Assembly (NCBI GenBank): GCA_947474875.1
Contig: CANJKY010000029.1
Location: 1 to 12,291, forward strand
Length of the DNA stretch: 12,291 nucleotides
Direction: 5' to 3'
DNA from: Gemmataceae bacterium
Lineage (GTDB): Bacteria > Planctomycetota > Planctomycetia > Gemmatales > Gemmataceae
Below the pieces are notes generated by a model. That model worked only from the letters and a program-made list of their open reading frames with translations, ran no database searches and was not told the origin of the DNA. Made by a program: the position numbers and the translations under genes. This document shows positions 5,298 to 11,110 of this stretch, piece by piece (the first letter of the stretch is position 1; every line of letters starts with the position of its first letter).

Positions 5298-6386
5298 ATG
5301 CCGCTGCTCGACCCGGCCACGGCCACCCTGATGCCCACCCCGATGGCGGGGTTCACCATCCCATACTGGGTGAAGTACCCGGGCGGGTACTCGTACACCC
5401 GCAGCGACAAGGACGGCCAGGTCGGGCAGGCGGAGGTGTACGTCCGCTGGTACGACCAGGAGCTGTTCCAGGTGTACGCCGAGGGGTTCACCCAGGGGCC
5501 GGCGTCCCCCGGGGCGACCGGCATCTCCGGGTACACCCTCCGCCGGTTCACCCCGCTCCGCTGGCCGCGGCAGTGGTCCGGGCGGAGCAACATGTGGTGC
5601 GAGGCGGTGTCGTACCTGTCGTGCGGCATGCTGCACGAGACGTCCGGCGCCCCGCGGTCCCACTTCCCCGACCCGTACGGCAACCCGGACGGCCTCGGCC
5701 AGGGGTGGTTCGCCGCCGACTACGCCGAGCTGCAGCTCGCCTTCGCCGAGCGGCACGTGTTCCACCTGTGGACCGACGCCGAGCTGGCCGGGTTCTTCTC
5801 GCTCAACCCGAACCTGCCGGTGAGCGAGGTGTACCGGTACGTGGAGAAGCGGAGCCGGAGCGTGCCGAAGGAGCGGAAGGTGGCCTCCCGGGGGTTCGCC
5901 ACGTACGACCCGGCCACCCCCGCGGTGGTGAAGACGGTGCTGTCGGAGACGGCGTTCGTCCCGTTCGCCGAGGTGGAGTGGTCGTACGTCTGGCACCAGG
6001 TGCCGCTCGAGTGGGTGCCGCACCAGGCCATCCGCGACTGCGCGCTGCGGGTCAACGCCGCCCCCACCCCCGACCCGGGCGACCCGGACAACCGGTTCGA
6101 CCGCCGGTTCAAGCCGGGCACCCTGCGGTTCAACGGGCTGGCCGAGACCATCACCCCGTACCGCCGCAGCGACGGCAACCTGTACGCCGACCTGGCGTAC
6201 AGCTTCACCGAGCAGCCGAACGGGTGGAACTTCGTGCCGGACATCGACCCGGCCGCCCCGTGGGTGCCGATCAGCCGGCTGGACAGCACCGGCGGGTTCT
6301 TCACCCCCAAGGTGCCGCTGTACGCGTCGGACGACTTCCACAAGTTGTTCCGCGCGCCCGCGTCTCCCACCGACCCGTGGATCTGA
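5298..6386 (+). CDS. Putative distal tail/baseplate structural protein
   Basis: The product is 362 aa from ATG 5298. GTG 5289 is in frame as an alternative; the frame is open far upstream, but only on antisense of the leftward genes. The protein is rich in Trp, Tyr and Phe with no signal peptide or membrane segment. It opens with a short Pro/Thr-rich lead (MPTPMAGFTIPYWVKYPGGY). The C-terminal third has 'FKPGTLRFNGLAETITPYRR', 'LAYSFTEQPNGWNFVPDI' and a final 'YASDDFHKLFRAP'. The pattern 'PGTLxF-x-G ... Y-x-F ... GWN ... D ... DF-x-x-LF' is familiar from uncharacterised phage virion proteins encoded after the tape measure. It probably belongs to the tail tip or baseplate. The stop is followed one base later by the next start (6388). 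Confidence 0.55.
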   Translation: MPLLDPATATLMPTPMAGFTIPYWVKYPGGYSYTRSDKDGQVGQAEVYVRWYDQELFQVYAEGFTQGPASPGATGISGYTLRRFTPLRWPRQWSGRSNMWCEAVSYLSCGMLHETSGAPRSHFPDPYGNPDGLGQGWFAADYAELQLAFAERHVFHLWTDAELAGFFSLNPNLPVSEVYRYVEKRSRSVPKERKVASRGFATYDPATPAVVKTVLSETAFVPFAEVEWSYVWHQVPLEWVPHQAIRDCALRVNAAPTPDPGDPDNRFDRRFKPGTLRFNGLAETITPYRRSDGNLYADLAYSFTEQPNGWNFVPDIDPAAPWVPISRLDSTGGFFTPKVPLYASDDFHKLFRAPASPTDPWI

Positions 6387-6387
6387 C

Positions 6388-7887
6388 ATGCCCGGCGCGT
6401 TCGACGAGTGGCCGCGGCCGCTCCGCCCCGGCCAGCGGCCGCGGGCGGGCGAGCTGAACGCGCTCGCCCGGGCGGCGGTCGAGACCGACCAGGTGAGCGG
6501 CACCGGCGACGCCGGCACGTCCCGCGAGCTGGGCGGCGTCCAGGTCCGCGACTACGCCCAGCCCGGGCACTGGGCCCGCATCACCGCCGCCGGCACCGGG
6601 GCGTACTACCCGCACGTGGCGGTGTGGCTGAAGAACGGCACCTGGACCGACCTGCCCAGCCCGCCGTACGTCACCGGCCAGACCGGGCGGCGGTGGGCCC
6701 GCGAGGCGAACGGCAACACCGCCGTGCCGGCCAACGCGATCGTGTACCTGGTGCCCGAGCCGGGCACCGAGGGGTTCAGCTTCACCTACGGCGGGGCGGG
6801 GGGCGGCACCTGGGCGGTGCCGATCGCTCTCATCTCCGCCGCCCTGCCCACCGGGTGCGACGGGCTGGGCCGCACCACCGACCAGTGCTGGGGGCCGTAC
6901 TACTTCGCCCTGCTCGTCGCCTGGGACGCGGCGTGCGGGGCGTGGGTGACCGGCGGGTGCGTGTTCCTCTTGTCGGTGAGCGGGCAGAAGCTGGTGCTGG
7001 GCAAGCGGTACCCGTCGGGGGTGCTGGGCGACCCGCCGGCCAACATCAAAGGCGCCCCGGTCCCGCTCGACTTCCCGTGCTCGAACATGACCGCCGCCCC
7101 GCTGTACGGCACGGCCTCGCGGGAGACCCGGACGATCTACGTGGGCAACCCGTACGCCAAGTGCCTGACGCCGGGCACGCTCGGGTACCTGCAGTTCTAC
7201 GAGGCGACGGAGGAGGTGTGGGGCGACTGCAACACGCGGACGGTGATCGGCACCGGGTACGTGGCCGACGTAAACGGGTGCAGCCTGACGCCGGGCACGC
7301 GGGTGGACGGGCAGTTCGAGCGGATGCTGCTCGGGTCGGAGGTGGGCGGCAACGCCCGCGAGTGCGTGCCGCTGTACACGGTCAAGCGGGAGAAGAACCA
7401 GCAGGTCGACCTGCGGTGCGAGGGGAACAACCTGAACCTGTACGCGCCGTCCGCCCTCGACCCGTGCGGCGACACCCTGGTGTACTCCAAGACGGTGGCG
7501 TGCTGCGACCCGAACTGCTCGGGCGGCGGCGGCGGCGGGTCGGGCGGGACGGCCACCTGCTGCGGGCGGAAGCTGGCCAGCACCCTCCCCGTGTCGGTGG
7601 CCGGCAACGGGGTGTTCAACATCACCTGGGACGGCAGCACCTACTGGCAGGGGTCGGCCCTGCTGGCGTGCGGGGAGACGCTGGAGCTGCGGATGGGACT
7701 CGACTGCCTGGTGGACTACCGCTGCCCGGGCGGCACGTGGGTCCCGGCCGCCGCCGCCATCGGCAGCCCGACGTGCTCGCCCAAGTTCATCTCGGTGCGG
7801 TGGACGGTGAACATGGACGACACCGGCACGCCCGGCTGCGTCAGCGGCAAGTGCGGGTCGCTCGACCTCTACATCCAGGAGCCGTGA
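6388..7887 (+). CDS. Large cysteine-rich tail/fibre protein, unassigned
   Basis: The product is 499 aa from ATG 6388, one base after the previous stop. The N-terminal 50 residues are polar (RPGQRPRAGELNALARAAVE) and resemble the attachment ends of tail fibre-type proteins. The rest is beta-rich. There are 22 cysteines, nearly all after residue about 150, including CC-DPN-C at 372-377, a glycine linker (379-387) and CC at 391-392. Two segments share CxLTPGT (KCLTPGT... and GCSLTPGT..., DNA near 7165 and 7281), hinting at a duplicated module. No catalytic motif is recognised. A receptor-binding or tail-tip role is inferred from position and composition. Its stop overlaps the next start (TGATG, 7885-7889). 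Confidence 0.55.
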   Translation: MPGAFDEWPRPLRPGQRPRAGELNALARAAVETDQVSGTGDAGTSRELGGVQVRDYAQPGHWARITAAGTGAYYPHVAVWLKNGTWTDLPSPPYVTGQTGRRWAREANGNTAVPANAIVYLVPEPGTEGFSFTYGGAGGGTWAVPIALISAALPTGCDGLGRTTDQCWGPYYFALLVAWDAACGAWVTGGCVFLLSVSGQKLVLGKRYPSGVLGDPPANIKGAPVPLDFPCSNMTAAPLYGTASRETRTIYVGNPYAKCLTPGTLGYLQFYEATEEVWGDCNTRTVIGTGYVADVNGCSLTPGTRVDGQFERMLLGSEVGGNARECVPLYTVKREKNQQVDLRCEGNNLNLYAPSALDPCGDTLVYSKTVACCDPNCSGGGGGGSGGTATCCGRKLASTLPVSVAGNGVFNITWDGSTYWQGSALLACGETLELRMGLDCLVDYRCPGGTWVPAAAAIGSPTCSPKFISVRWTVNMDDTGTPGCVSGKCGSLDLYIQEP

Positions 7888-8285
7888 TGCCCGCCCCCGC
7901 CCGCTGCGGCTGCTGGCTGAACCTGCTCGCCCTGCCGCCGGGGGCGGAGTGGGAGGACCCCAAGCCGGGGGAACTGACCCCGTACTGCTACGCGTGCTGG
8001 AAGGCGAGCCAGCCGGTCGAGCTGTTCCTGGTGACCCGCCCCCGCGACCCGGAGCCGGGCGGGCCGGGGACGCCGCCGGCACCCCCGCCCCCGCCGCCGG
8101 TGCGGAAGGGGCTGGGGGACGCGGTGGCGTGGGTGCTGAAGCGGGTCGGCGTCACCCCCGAGCGGTGGTCGAAGGTGCTCGGCGCGCCGTGCAACTGCCG
8201 CAGCCGGCAGGCCCGGCTGAACCGCTGGGGGTGGCGGGTGTGGGACCGGGTGAGAGCGCTCGGGCGGGCCAACAACAGGGGGTGA
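7887..8285 (+). CDS. Small protein with CxC/CxxC pairs and a proline linker
   Basis: The product is 132 aa, starting at ATG 7887 in a TGATG overlap. Residues 7-37 carry C-G-C (C7, C9) and C-Y-A-C (C34, C37), a spacing suited to one bound zinc. A Pro-rich linker spans about 52-72, with six prolines at 66-71. The C-terminal part has a helix and then 'RVGVTPERWSKVLGAPCNC' followed by RSRQARLN. That end, 'G-V/I-T-P ... C-x-C-x-x-R-x-x-x-L-N', recalls short Cys-containing tails (C-x-x-C-K-x-R-x-x-x-L-N) seen in many phage small proteins. The function is unknown; it may be a virion or assembly factor translated with the large Cys-rich protein. Confidence 0.55.
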   Translation: MPAPARCGCWLNLLALPPGAEWEDPKPGELTPYCYACWKASQPVELFLVTRPRDPEPGGPGTPPAPPPPPPVRKGLGDAVAWVLKRVGVTPERWSKVLGAPCNCRSRQARLNRWGWRVWDRVRALGRANNRG

Positions 8286-8288
8286 CGT

Positions 8289-8882
8289 ATGGACGGGTTC
8301 AGCGGCAACGGGTACGGCGGGCTGACGCAGGCGTTCGGCACCCGCATCCGGTTCGTGGTGCCGCCGAAGGCGAGGGGGTTCACCCGCGTCACCAAGCTGG
8401 TGTACACGGCCGGGGGCACCGCCCACACGCTCACCGTGGCCCGGCCGATCGGCGCCACCACCGCCAACGGGTCGGCGGCGAGCGGCCAGCCGGTGATCAA
8501 CCTGACCGCCGACCCCGGGCCGGCCGGCAACCTGATCGCCACCAACGACCTGCTGGCCATCCGGGAAACCGATGGCGTCACCCGGCTGTACACCGTGTCG
8601 TCGGTGGCCACCCTGGCCGTCACCCTCACCACCAACCTGGTGGCCGGGGTGGCGAACCTGGCGTCGGTGTGGGACTTCGGGGTGCTGGCCGACACCGACC
8701 CGGCGACCGGCCTGGCCCACCCGACGTGGCGGCTGCCGGCCTCGGTCGCCACCACCTACGAGGACCGGGAGGCCGGGGTGGTCGCCTCGCACGTGGCCGA
8801 GTCGCCGCTCCTGGTGGACTCGAACAACATCACCGCTCAGGGCTACCTGGACCAGATCAGCTGGGCGTACACGCGGGAGTGA
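8289..8882 (+). CDS. Beta-rich putative virion protein
   Basis: The product is 197 aa from ATG 8289, three bases after the previous stop, with GGGGGTGA just upstream as a binding site. It is rich in Thr, Ala, Val and Gly, with regular strands (FTRVTKLVYTAGGTAHTLTV, TRLYTVSSVATLAVTLTT), few charges and almost no helix. This looks like a structural beta-sandwich. The start 'GFSGNGYGGLTQAFGTRIRF' is unlike a signal peptide. No family is recognised. Its place at the end of the distal tail block suggests a tail or decoration protein. Confidence 0.5.
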   Translation: MDGFSGNGYGGLTQAFGTRIRFVVPPKARGFTRVTKLVYTAGGTAHTLTVARPIGATTANGSAASGQPVINLTADPGPAGNLIATNDLLAIRETDGVTRLYTVSSVATLAVTLTTNLVAGVANLASVWDFGVLADTDPATGLAHPTWRLPASVATTYEDREAGVVASHVAESPLLVDSNNITAQGYLDQISWAYTRE

Positions 8883-8890
8883 CGCCCGCC

Positions 8891-8925
8891 CAGCCTGGCC
8901 CCGCCCGCCGCGGGTCGGCCAGGAT
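8891..8925 (+). promoter_or_regulatory. Candidate promoter, copy 2 of a repeated intergenic motif
   Basis: The 20 bases at 8891-8910 equal those at 5256-5275. CTGGCC (8895-8900) is followed after 19 bases by CAGGAT (8920-8925), in the same spacing as copy 1. The next gene starts at 8958, leaving a short leader with GAGG (8944-8947). The exact repeat in two intergenic gaps supports a shared control element; the promoter role is inferred. Confidence 0.38.
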
Positions 8926-8957
8926 GGCCGCTCGCGACGTGACGAGGTTCGCCCCCG

Positions 8958-9299
8958 ATGCTGTACGCCGACGCGACCGACCTGGAGAAGTTGTCCGCCG
9001 GCGGGCCGTACGTGCTCGCCATCGCCCTGCTGGTCACGACCGGCGTGGTGCGGGTGCTGTTCACCAAGTGGCAGGACACGAACGACAAGCTGGTGCGGTC
9101 GATGGAGTCGGCCATCCAGCGGGCCGAGCAGCGGGCGGCGGACGACCGGGCGGAGCACCTGAAGGAGCTGGAGAAGCGGGACAGCACGCTGCTGAAGGTG
9201 GCCGACGCCATCGACCGCATGAGCGACCGGCTGGAGCGGGTGGAGCAGGCGGTGGACGTGTGCCCGCACCACGCCCGCAAGCCGCTGCCGTCGGCGTGA
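8958..9299 (+). CDS. Membrane-anchored coiled-coil protein, possibly holin-like
   Basis: The product is 113 aa from ATG 8958. One hydrophobic helix spans about residues 15-35 (GGPYVLAIALLVTTGVVRVLF). It is followed by a highly charged helix (about 37-100) with heptad-like spacing (AIQRAEQRAADDRAEHLKEL, RMSDRLERVEQAVD), likely a coiled coil. The layout of a short N-terminus, one membrane segment and a coiled coil resembles BhlA/UviB-type holin-like proteins. It lies just before a papain-fold-like protein, so a lysis role is possible, but no holin motif is diagnostic. It may equally be a membrane-bound scaffold. Confidence 0.55.
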   Translation: MLYADATDLEKLSAGGPYVLAIALLVTTGVVRVLFTKWQDTNDKLVRSMESAIQRAEQRAADDRAEHLKELEKRDSTLLKVADAIDRMSDRLERVEQAVDVCPHHARKPLPSA

Positions 9300-9345
9300 G
9301 CACCCCCTCGCCCGATTGAGTTCGACCCCAACGCGAAAGGCACCC

Positions 9346-10659
9346 ATGACGAAGGCGTTCTCCGCCGGCCTCGGCCGGCACGTCAAGCTGGGGGTGGCGG
9401 CGCTCAAGCGGCCGACCGCCCCGCGGTTCACCCGGTTCCTGCTGTCGATGGCCGTGCCCGAGCCGCCGCCCGTCGTGGACTACGCGACCAAGGCCGGGGC
9501 GTCCCTGTCCCGCATGTACCTGAACGACCGGTACGGGTGCTGCGTGATCAGCGGCAAGGCCCACAAGCTGGGGGTGGCGAGCACCTACGACGGCTCCCCC
9601 ACCCTGCTGGCGTCCGACCAGGAAATCCTGACCGAGTACAAGCGGCTGAAGGCCGGGCCGGGCGACTCCGGCTGCATCATCACCGACGTGCTGGACGCCA
9701 TGGTGCGGGGCGGCCTGCTGATGGGCGGGGCGTACCAGAAGATCGACGGGTACGCGACGGTCGACAACACCAACCTGCTGGAACTGAAGGTGGCGTTGTT
9801 CCTGTTCGGCGGGCTGACGATCGGCATCAACCTGCCGGCCGACTGGCTGAACGCCCCGAACGGCGGGGTGTGGGACGCGACCAGCAGCCGGATCGTGGGC
9901 GGGCACGACGTGGAGCTGGTCGGGTACGGCCCGGCCGGGTTCGTGGTGTCCACCTGGGGCGGGCTGCGGACGCTCACCTACCGGGCCGCCCAGAGCCAGG
10001 CCTGGCTGACGGAGGTGTACGCCACCCTGGCCCCGGCGTGGTACGGGCAGGACAAGGTGCAGGCGGCCACCCGGTTCGACTACGCGAAGATGGCCGGCGA
10101 CCTGAAGGTGCTCCAGTCGGGCGGCATCCCGGACGTCGGGCCGGTGTCCCCGCCCCCGCCTCCCCCTCCGCCGCCGAGCCCGCCCCCGCCCCCGCCGCCG
10201 GCCCCGGACTTCGCGTTCTCCGGCACCCTCACGTTCAAGGCCGGGTTCCTGCAGAAGGTGACGGCCGCGGGGTCCGACCCCGGCGACCTGCCGGCCGACC
10301 CGGAGCCGCACTTCCGCCTGCCGAGCGTGACCGAGTTGGCCTGCGCGAGCGCCCCGGCCGGGTTCGGCTGGGTGGACCTGCACGACTGGGCGGTGAAGAT
10401 CCTCGACCGGGCGGACGAGCTGTACCGGCAGTACGGCGAGCCGTTCGGGGCGGTGCTGAGTGCCGCGCGGGCGTTCTTCGACGACCCGAGTTGGGCGACC
10501 GGGCAGGCCCTGTACGACGCCCTGCGGGCGTTCGAGCCGAAGCTGCCGGCGTCCGCCCACCCGGCCGGGTTCGGTCCGACCGACATCCTGGTCTGGGCGC
10601 AGGCCATCTCCGCCCTGATCGACCTGCTGAAGGAGATGCGGAAGCCGAAGGCGGCGTGA
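9346..10659 (+). CDS. Papain-fold-like protein with polyproline linker
   Basis: The product is 437 aa from ATG 9346, chosen over GTG 9316 because AAAGG lies five bases before it. Residues about 60-255 match an uncharacterised papain-like family common in phages and genomic islands. That family has N-D-x-x-G-D-C near the start (here NDRYGCC, C66 being the likely nucleophile and C65 replacing Asp), GGH-x-V-x-x-V-G-Y (H187) and x-TWG (T203-W204-G205). The usual papain Asn position appears to be Ser/Thr, so activity is uncertain. A linker of 9 Pro, Ser and 7 Pro spans 269-285. The C-terminal 150 residues are a separate helical domain (YRQYGEPFGAVLSAARAFF, then a Leu/Ile-rich helix near 420). It could be an endolysin-like or virion peptidase. 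The next feature is a palindromic terminator. Confidence 0.68.
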   Translation: MTKAFSAGLGRHVKLGVAALKRPTAPRFTRFLLSMAVPEPPPVVDYATKAGASLSRMYLNDRYGCCVISGKAHKLGVASTYDGSPTLLASDQEILTEYKRLKAGPGDSGCIITDVLDAMVRGGLLMGGAYQKIDGYATVDNTNLLELKVALFLFGGLTIGINLPADWLNAPNGGVWDATSSRIVGGHDVELVGYGPAGFVVSTWGGLRTLTYRAAQSQAWLTEVYATLAPAWYGQDKVQAATRFDYAKMAGDLKVLQSGGIPDVGPVSPPPPPPPPPSPPPPPPPAPDFAFSGTLTFKAGFLQKVTAAGSDPGDLPADPEPHFRLPSVTELACASAPAGFGWVDLHDWAVKILDRADELYRQYGEPFGAVLSAARAFFDDPSWATGQALYDALRAFEPKLPASAHPAGFGPTDILVWAQAISALIDLLKEMRKPKAA

Positions 10660-10670
10660 CGTTCCCCCGA

Positions 10671-10696
10671 AGGGCACCCACGATCGTGGGTGCCCT
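10671..10696 (+). terminator. 26-bp perfect palindrome, probable terminator
   Basis: AGGGCACCCACG and CGTGGGTGCCCT flank AT, making a fully self-complementary 26-mer (about an 11-bp stem with a GATC loop). It starts 11 bases after the stop at 10659. A pyrimidine-rich tail (CTCCCCTCG) follows, with few T residues, so a GC-rich intrinsic terminator is likely. A protein-binding operator for the next gene is the alternative. Confidence 0.55.
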
Positions 10697-10726
10697 CTCC
10701 CCTCGCCCGCACCCGGAGTTGACCCG

Positions 10727-10990
10727 ATGAAGCTGAAGCTGTCGTTTCTCGCGGCCGTTCTGCTGGCAGCATCGGCCGCCGCCCAGGGGCCGCTCGTGCC
10801 CGCCAACCAATGCCCGGGCGGGGTGTGCCCGCCCCCGGCCGACGGCGTGCCGCAGGTGATGCCGGCCGCCCAACCAGGGCCGGTGCTGGCCGCGGTGCAG
10901 CGGGTCGCCCGCCCGGTGTCCGCCATCCGCACAACCCAGCGGCCGGCCCTGTTCCCGCGGCTGCGGGGCCTGCTATTCGGCGACCTCTGA
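10727..10990 (+). CDS. Small secreted protein with Sec signal peptide
   Basis: The product is 87 aa from ATG 10727, with CGGAG (10714-10718) upstream. Residues 1-19 are a classic signal peptide: basic start (MKLKLS), hydrophobic core (FLAAVLLAASAAA) and an AxA-type cleavage site before Q/G. The mature part is proline-rich with one Cys pair (QCPGGVCPPP) and no lipobox. No family is recognised. The gene stands alone between a terminator-like palindrome and the attachment site, a usual place for cargo or lysogenic-conversion genes. An exported or cell-surface role is inferred from the signal peptide only. Confidence 0.6.
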   Translation: MKLKLSFLAAVLLAASAAAQGPLVPANQCPGGVCPPPADGVPQVMPAAQPGPVLAAVQRVARPVSAIRTTQRPALFPRLRGLLFGDL

Positions 10991-11013
10991 CCCAAGTTTT
11001 GCCCCAAGTGGGG
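10991..11013. repeat. Direct repeats CCCAAGT, 12-bp period, next to att
   Basis: CCCAAGT occurs at 10991-10997 and 11003-11009, and the second copy sits in the inverted repeat CCCCAAGTGGGG (11002-11013). Short, regularly spaced repeats beside a tRNA att core fit integrase arm-type or accessory binding sites. No second cluster was found, so this is tentative. Confidence 0.3.
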
Positions 11014-11030
11014 TGATACACCGCTGGAAA

Positions 11031-11046
11031 GCCTGAAACCGCAGGC
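11031..11046. other. Small hairpin upstream of att core
   Basis: GCCTG (11031-11035) pairs with CAGGC (11042-11046) around AAACCG. GAAAAA follows on the plus strand, so a T tract precedes the stem on the minus strand. It may be an integration-host or integrase recognition element, or a weak terminator of the secreted protein gene. It does not form the D arm of a tRNA. Confidence 0.25.
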
Positions 11047-11063
11047 GAAAAACACCTGAGGAG

Positions 11064-11110
11064 TGGGCCTCCGGAGCCGAAGGTTACAGGTTCGACTCCT
11101 GTCGGGTGTA
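11064..11110 (+). other. att core: 3' half of tRNA-Arg(CCG), probable attP
   Basis: The 47 bases match tRNA positions 27-73: an anticodon arm with loop CTCCGGA (11069-11075, anticodon CCG 11071-11073), variable loop AGGTT (11081-11085), a perfect T arm ACAGG-TTCGACT-CCTGT (11086-11102), the acceptor strand CGGGTGT (11103-11109) and discriminator A. Position 28 mismatches (G-G) in the anticodon stem. No D arm or complete 5' acceptor strand lies upstream; the nearest candidate, ACACCGC at 11018-11024, pairs at only 5 of 7 positions. A tRNA 3' half beside a tyrosine integrase gene is the usual attachment core. Phage-like genes on the other side make it an attP-type arrangement. Confidence 0.75.

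Noticed and set aside
9316..9345. GTG 9316 as start of the papain-like protein
   Set aside because: ATG 9346 has AAAGG five bases upstream; the extra ten residues look like leader sequence.
6301..9431. Long leftward open frames at 6301-8082 and 7869-9431
   Set aside because: Low-complexity Arg/Pro/Gly/Ala translations opposite well-spaced rightward genes with start-stop overlaps.
10147..10200. Proline-codon run as a microsatellite or CRISPR-like repeat
   Set aside because: It is in frame, uses mixed proline codons and fits a protein linker; no spaced repeats were seen anywhere in the window.
9061..11063. Continuation of the integrase frame as part of a 1072-aa protein
   Set aside because: Left of the att core it is antisense to two well-supported rightward genes, has no recognisable domain, and looks like stop-free GC-rich antisense reading.
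11018..11110. Complete tRNA-Arg gene
   Set aside because: ACACCGC at 11018 pairs with only 5 of 7 acceptor positions, and no D arm lies between it and the anticodon arm. Only positions 27-73 are present.
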